Below, piece after piece: positions 58,335 to 64,000 of a stretch of DNA of 64,000 bases. The DNA comes from Gnetum montanum (Eukaryota; Streptophyta; Gnetopsida; Gnetales; Gnetaceae): contig MNCI01033691.1 in the NCBI GenBank assembly GCA_015680685.1, positions 27,911 through 91,910 of the forward strand, in the 5' to 3' direction. The notes under the pieces were generated by a model that worked only from the letters and a program-made list of their open reading frames with translations, did no database searches and was not told the origin of the DNA. A program made the position numbers and the translations under genes. Position 1 is the first letter of the stretch. Each line of letters opens with the position of its first letter.

Positions 58335-59184
58335 TGATGGGATGCGCTATTGCGGGCATTCGCCATGATATCGTGTACACGATATCGCGTCCGCTGCCAT
58401 ATCGCATCCCACGCGATATCGCGTCATCCCCCGCGATATCACAGTGCGTCGCTAAGTCTATAAATAAGAGGCGACTCTCCCTTTGTTTCTCATCTAGATC
58501 TAGACCCTTAGTGAAACTCTGGTAGTTTTACCTCTCCAGAGATAGAATATTTTTCATGTGCCCGTAGTAGGAGCTCCAAAGTGAACGGATCTTTATTTGA
58601 GCAAATATTGTACCTGAACACATGTTTGTGTATGGCAATAAAGACGAACTTCTTGGATAAACCTTGCAGTGCATGAAATAGGCTAAATAGGATTTTAATT
58701 AATGTTATTTATTATTTATCATTTAAATGCTTTATTAGTTATTAATCTCTCTTAACCCTTCTCTCCTAGTTAAGTGCCTTAGTACGACCGCTTCGAGCAC
58801 GTGCGTTACGCTTGGTGATCCTAGCAACGATTAGCATTTGGTAACCAAGGTTGCATCGGTTCAGGGTGTGAACGGTAAGTGGGAACGGATGCTGACGCTA
58901 GGTTAATTAAGGCTTAGTTAGTTAGTTAAAGTTAGTTAATTACTCTCTTCATCCTTTACGTTGTCAGCATAGGAGATAAAACTGAAAAGCTATAAAAATC
59001 ACATACCTCATACTTACTTAACCATACACCGTGACAAATACAAGTAAGTTTGGGAAGACAATGAATAATTAACCTTAAGTGTTCCATAAGGCATGTAGCC
59101 ACTTAGTCTGCGGAGTTCGACCAGATCGTGCGTGCTACGCTCGTATTCGTATGGTTAAGTGTAGGGATACCTCGCCACTCATCA
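58335..59184 (+). mobile_element. Solo LTR (850 bp), plus orientation
   Basis: Begins TGATGGGATG and ends CGCCACTCATCA, flanked by GCTCA (58330-58334) and GCTCC (59185-59189), a 5-bp duplication with one change. The empty site is in arm A at 35646-35650. It contains a spaced set of GATATC palindromes (58369-58438) and TATAAATA (58459-58466). Same family as 56659-57711 but opposite orientation and diverged, so the two insertions were independent. Confidence 0.9.
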
Positions 59185-60129
59185 GCTCCCTTATAGGGAC
59201 TCATTGGCTAGGGAAGATTTATAAATAATTGGTTATTTATGATTATGGCAAGACATGTGTGTTGGCTGAGAGCTCGTCGTTGTTTTCCTTAGCATTAGCT
59301 AGGATCATCACAGCATGATCTTGCCGGAGATCTTCCCAAGGTCTAGGCTGCTAGAGGTGCATAAGTTCTTGTTTTTAAAATTTACTAGGTTAACAATGAT
59401 ATCATCCATTAGATTACATCAATCAAAGAATATGTACATAAAGAAAAGGCCTCACTACATGCGAGAAGGTAAGAAGAAATTATCAAATTTGAACTGTTTA
59501 AGTCCTCCTAATAAGTAGGAAAAATTGTTAAAATTATGACCGAAGTCAAGCCGACATCTCAAATTGGCTAATAATTTTCATGTGCTAGCAAAGATGCTAA
59601 CGTTTTTGCATTTTATTAAAATGCATATTGCAAATGAAAAAGCAATCACAATCATAACAACTGAATGCATCTACTCCATGGTAATTGCTGAATTTCAAAG
59701 CACAGCCATAGAAATGATAAAACTTACACAAAATATACAATGAGATAAAGAGAAAATGAACTAACAAATGTTCCTTTACATTGAAAAAGGGTGTAGCAAA
59801 AGAAGATTACTCAAGATAGTAGCAGAAAATTACAATTTTAGAATTCTCTGCCACTCCAGAAAGCATTGAAAAAAGAACAGAACCAAACTTTGGAATGTTT
59901 TTGCATTGGGAATGCAAATGTATAAGAAGGCATGCTAAGTACTAATGACAGAAGAGCTCAGCTTGAAGTGAAACTATGAAAACTGCACAAAATCATCAAA
60001 ATGTAATGTTCAACGCATTATAATTCACTATAAAAAAATAACAAGAACACACATAAAAAAACTGGCAGAAAGTATATTCCAATAACCAAAGGCTATTGTT
60101 GACATAGAAACTTCAGAAGACCCTTCCCC

Positions 60130-60570
60130 TTAGGCTACAGCTTCAACTGTAGCCATTATCGTCTTTCCTTGAATGCCTCTAGCTCTACCTCTCATCTTGC
60201 CTCTACCTGCAAAATTTTATGCTTAAAACATACATTCAAACAAAGCTACTCAAAAAACATATTGGCCTAATTCATATATAATTTTTATCCAAAAAAAAGA
60301 AACCTAAATGAAGGGATCTTTTAGCTACTATAACAAAAATTGTATTATGATTGTCGATGATGTGTGCATGTCGTGGCCCTTGGTGTTAAGCAAGAATGCG
60401 GTAAGGGCTGATTAGCCTACTACCTTATTGCTACCTTGGTTGAAGAAGCACATGCCGATGAGCTTGTTATTGCAGCTGAAACATGGGCCACCATTGTAGG
60501 TGCCTTTCCAATGCTCTGGTAGAGCTCCAAAGCTGGCGTCATCGAAGTTGGTTCGGTTGGGCTAGCTGGC
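60130..60570 (-). pseudogene. Possible captured gene fragment, serine-protease-like (doubtful)
   Basis: Minus strand 60570-60424 lies between an acceptor (GCTGCTGCAG) and a donor (AATAAG/GTAGTA) and reads HWKGTYNGGPCFSCNNKLIGMCFF, which recalls the GNSGGP...LIG.. region of trypsin-like/Deg proteases, with the active Ser absent. A second acceptor (TTTTGCAG) at 60207 precedes RGKMRGRARGIQGKT and a stop at 60130. The phases of the two pieces do not agree, so they may be unrelated. Confidence 0.18.
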
Positions 60571-63500
60571 CTGCAGCAGCAATTGCAAATGGAGATGGAG
60601 ATAGAATGGAAATGGAATTCTCATTCCCATTCCCATTCCCATTTTGCATTTGGTTGTGTTTGGCCTTTTTATGTGTGTAGCGAGAATATGAAAAGTTATG
60701 GCTCTTTGGTTCACATTTTGCGCAACGGGAATACGAAAAGGTGTGGCTCTTCGGTTCATGTTTTTTCCCATTTTATGGGATCTTATGTGGCACGTGACGT
60801 GGAGGGCGACAAATGCACTCCCCCCTCCCCCCCTATCCTGCAAGATGAGTTGGCCTCTCAACCAAAAAAATACTACTATTTGTTTATATTCACCATAAAT
60901 AGTCACATTTCTTTAGTCTATTTTAGTAAATTTAATTAGTCTAAAGTGTTGAGAATATTGATTCCAAGTTATAAACAATGTGTGAATAAGTATAAATTCA
61001 ATCACAAAAGTTTATACTTGACTTTATAGTAATAGTTAATAATATAAATGTAATATCTATTGAATAAGAATGCTTAATGATTCATTTTCCTATGAAAATG
61101 CCTTTTTCAAAAATTTATTATACCTTTAAATAATTTGAAACTCCAACCTTGCTTATAAGCATGATGAGGAGAAATTTTCAAAAAACTATATACAGATTTT
61201 CTAAATAAAGGTTGTGTCAGACCCTAAAATAAATAGTTCTTCTAAAGAAAGGACTTCATAGCTATTGTATTAACAAAAATCAAAATTTATAAAAATGGAA
61301 ATTAATGTCATGGTAAAACATTCAAGTCATTGGTGACATTTAATCAAAAAAAATTGTCACAATTATGGCAACCAAATCACAATGCAAAGGCAAATACAAG
61401 ACTTCATTAAATGACCCAAAACTACCATTAACGTGGCTACCATAATCATGAAACAAAAGAAATGGGTAATAGATGCCAACATGGTAGCAAGTCAATAATT
61501 CACAAAACTAGATGGAGATGTTGATGACATGTTATGGTGACATGGAGATAGGCAACATAACAACAATTGGGAAGAATGTGAAGTAGGAGCAATTATGTAG
61601 TTGAGTTATTGCCATTGTTATGGTTTGACTATGGGAATGTTTAGGAGAACGTAGCATAATAGAGCATGTCTCCCTTCTACAAGTCAATTTGCTAGAGTTC
61701 ATGATACTAATCATATGTAGGGGCATCATTTGAGCATAACACAATGCCTAGCTAATCCTCCAGAAAAGTAAGTCCAAGTAGAGCATGATGAGATGAAACA
61801 AACAATAAGAACTAAAAAGTTTGGCAGTGCCATTGAAAATCCAAACTATGTATTGTGGGCACTCATCTATCAGTGCTTTAGGGCATGATCCTCTAAGGAA
61901 TCATGAGAGCAAGAAGACTAATTGTGGGAGGAGAGCATTCAAGCTAGGTGGGGAGGAGATAGGTGATGTGGGATGGGAGTAGCGGTGAGTGCGGTGGTTT
62001 GTTATTATTGGGAATGTTAATGAATGAGTGGGAAGGGAAAGTAGAGTTTTGTACCAACATGAGCTAGATCGACTATGCATCCACAAGCATCGACCAAATG
62101 ATGTGTAATTAGATTTGTAGTAGGTAGAGTCATGGATACGAGAAATGAAGTTAGGGGTGAGGGATTGCTCTATGGAAATTCAAGAGGAGGCAACAGTGTT
62201 AGTTGGGTTAGCCTTTATAGAGGAGAGTTTGGACAAGTATGGGTGTTAGGATGAGGCAAAAGCAAATGATAATATAAGACTAGAGCTCACATCCATCGTA
62301 TGCTCAACCATGGAAGCCTATGAAAACCTAGTGATGTACTTCTTAAATGGCCTCAAAGGGAGCAGCTGCGTTCATGGATTAGAGTTTCTTGTTACTAGAT
62401 TTGGACTCAACATAAATACATAACAAATGATCGACATGAGTTAGAGCAAGGATGCAATCAACATTTGAGATGTTTGAGTTGAATGCCTTCTATGCATGAG
62501 CAAGGGCTTTAAGAATATACTTGTGTTTGCAAATTCAAAACATGTTGGCATGCACATGACAAAGATCACAATTAATTGCACTCACAAAGAAGGTTGACAA
62601 ATTGAAGGTTGTACCATTAGAAAGGCTCCACAAGACTTGAAGATGCCCCTAGTGAGTTAGGCAAAGGACTAGAGAAGATATACTTCCACAAAATGCAAGC
62701 AACCAACTTTCATGATTCATGCAAGTTGAACAATTTGTAGCCACCCTTGTGGGATTTTTGATGTGAGCCATTAGCAAAGAAGCTATTGGTAACCTCAACA
62801 CTAATAGGTGCACTCTTCAATAACTTCTTGCTAGATGAAAAAAACCCCACGACATCAATGATATCAATCTTTGTTATTAAAATCCCCTTTATCATTGATA
62901 ACAAAGGAAGAATTATCATAGGTTTTGATGTTAGTGAAGGCCAAACCCAAAAGTGGTAGAGTGAAAAAGGAAAAGAAAGTCTCTAATCCCCATTACTAGA
63001 AAGTCTCTAATCCTTGTTGTCAATGTTGACAAGCTTCCTACATATGGTATATCAACTCATTTACTGAGAGCACTAGGGGTTAAGGCAAAGAAGCTTGCTA
63101 CAAAGAAAATGACTCTAAAGTGTGGTGGAGTGAAAAATTCATAAAGCAATGCATGTAGTGGGAAGGAAGGTGGCACCATTAAATAAGATGTCATTTTGGT
63201 GGTGCCAAAATGCATAACATTGAATCATGTGCCACACAATGACATGATGTTCCTTGGATAACAAATCACTGTGAGGAGCATGCATGAGATTTTCTCAAAT
63301 GTGCAAAGAATTTTTTGTACATAATGGCTAAGGCTAGTTTTGTATTAAAAATAATAAAATAAATGCATTATAGTCTTAGTTGTAGAATGGAAGAGCACAC
63401 ACAAGATAGATCCTTAGTAGACAAGAGGTGGAAGGTTATCCCTTGCAAGAAGGACATGTTGGGTTTAGAGCCATATGAAGACTTGAATGTGAGGAATCAC

Positions 63501-64000
63501 CATATGTTGTTAAGCTTGCATGAGGATTAGTTAAGGTGAAGGAAAGAAAAAGTGACTCTAATTAGCAATAAAAAGCTTATAGTGGGTTGTGATTTCAAGT
63601 GTAGCAATTAATGGAATGGATGTATTATCATGTTGCAAGGGTAAAGTGGATGAGTAAGCACAATGCCAAAAATGGAGAAGATAATGAGTTTGAAGAAGGG
63701 TGTCAAATGGCAAAAGTAGTAGCATGAAAAGGCAAAAGAAATGGTAGCACATTCTAAGTTAGTAAAGGTTTAACCCCATTGAGCAGTGATCCAAGCAAGA
63801 GATTGGAGCCAAAGAACCACAGTTGTTCCTATAAAAATGTTCTTTTTATTCCTACAAGGATACTTGCATGGACTAAATATTGGGATACTTAGTATGCAAC
63901 TGTACATGGTCTTCAGATCAATATAACCCTTGATAAGTCAATGATTATGACACAAAGGGGCACAAATCCTCAAATTAAATATGAACTTAGCCTATCACAT
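60571..64000. other. Decayed repetitive DNA, no gene identified
   Basis: Contains an A/T-rich stretch (60900-61400) and a region (61500-63800) with stop-ridden frames. Around 63010-63300 a plus-strand frame (YGISTHLLRALGVKAKKL ... NHVPHNDMMFLG) faintly resembles a Gypsy protease (..N.IS...L..LG.K., D.ILG), but the active-site D(S/T)G is not visible. 60600-60660 has CATTCC repeats. Nothing supports a functional gene. Confidence 0.4.

Larger units (their letters stand above)
55225..60066 (-). repeat. Inverted-repeat arm B
   Basis: Reverse copy of arm A (19379-19741 plus 35158-37875). It includes the helicase fragments, the 115-bp direct repeats and the AT-rich tracts. It lacks the Tat element (intact target ACAGC at 59702-59706) but contains two solo LTRs. 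It is missing about 200 bp at the single N at 58186 relative to arm A. Confidence 0.92.

Noticed and set aside
56659-59184. One DNA transposon with ~100-200-bp terminal inverted repeats
   Set aside because: Each end unit has its own target duplication (ATTAC; GCTC) and its own TG...CA ends, and the sequence between them belongs to arm B. They are two solo LTRs in opposite orientation.
60483-60680. Gene with a C-terminal FPFPFPF tail
   Set aside because: The frame is created by a CATTCC microsatellite.
63010-63300. Gypsy protease at the right end
   Set aside because: Only a faint pattern without the active-site Asp; not enough to name.

Overview
The window reads as nuclear DNA of a large-genome seed plant, most likely a gymnosperm. 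Two ordinary plant nuclear genes sit in about 14 kb (roughly 40.3-53.9 kb, both on the minus strand), surrounded by nested, differently aged LTR retrotransposons, a LINE remnant, Helitron-type helicase fragments, foldback DNA and several assembly gaps. The species call is inference from gene families and repeat load only.

Left part (1-19.4 kb). After a clipped LTR end (1-72) and an old LTR remnant starting at 182 come a dead LINE reverse transcriptase (about 1.69-3.1 kb) and a minus-strand Copia element (3103-17656). A plus-strand Athila-like element (5866-15629; target duplication ATCAA) split the Copia integrase exactly between the two aspartates of its LIDD motif. The Athila-like element has gag and protease but no reverse transcriptase; it carries a long coiled-coil reading frame instead. 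Both elements are full of C-to-T type stops.

Middle (19.4-37.9 kb). A 15.4-kb Tat/Ogre-like Gypsy element (19742-35157; target duplication GCTGT) has gag, protease, RT, a first RNase H, a second archaeal-type RNase H and integrase. Between protease and RT lies a 3.3-kb block with an antisense five-exon gene with consistent splice sites, bordered by short tandem repeats. The element is inserted in a roughly 3-kb segment that carries a PIF1/Helitron-type helicase C-terminus.

Gene island (about 38.2-54.5 kb). SF3A1, a U2 snRNP splicing factor with two SURP domains and a C-terminal ubiquitin-like domain (two coding exons, 813 aa), is followed by a 15-coding-exon gene for a 1361-aa plant nuclear protein of the Arabidopsis AT2G19390/AT4G29790 family. 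Its reconstructed coding exons add up to an exact multiple of three.

Right part (54.7-64 kb). A foldback with ~200-bp arms is followed by an inverted second copy of the helicase-bearing segment (about 55.2-60.07 kb). This copy keeps the empty target site of the Tat element and carries two solo LTRs (56659-57711, 58335-59184), whose empty sites are in turn seen in the first copy. The last 3.5 kb is decayed repeat with no gene I can name.

Most notable signals: the spliced antisense gene inside the Tat element; the two-armed locus with three reciprocal empty sites; LTR promoters preceded by arrays of short perfect palindromes; and a 45-bp tandem array where the 5' LTR tail and primer site should be.
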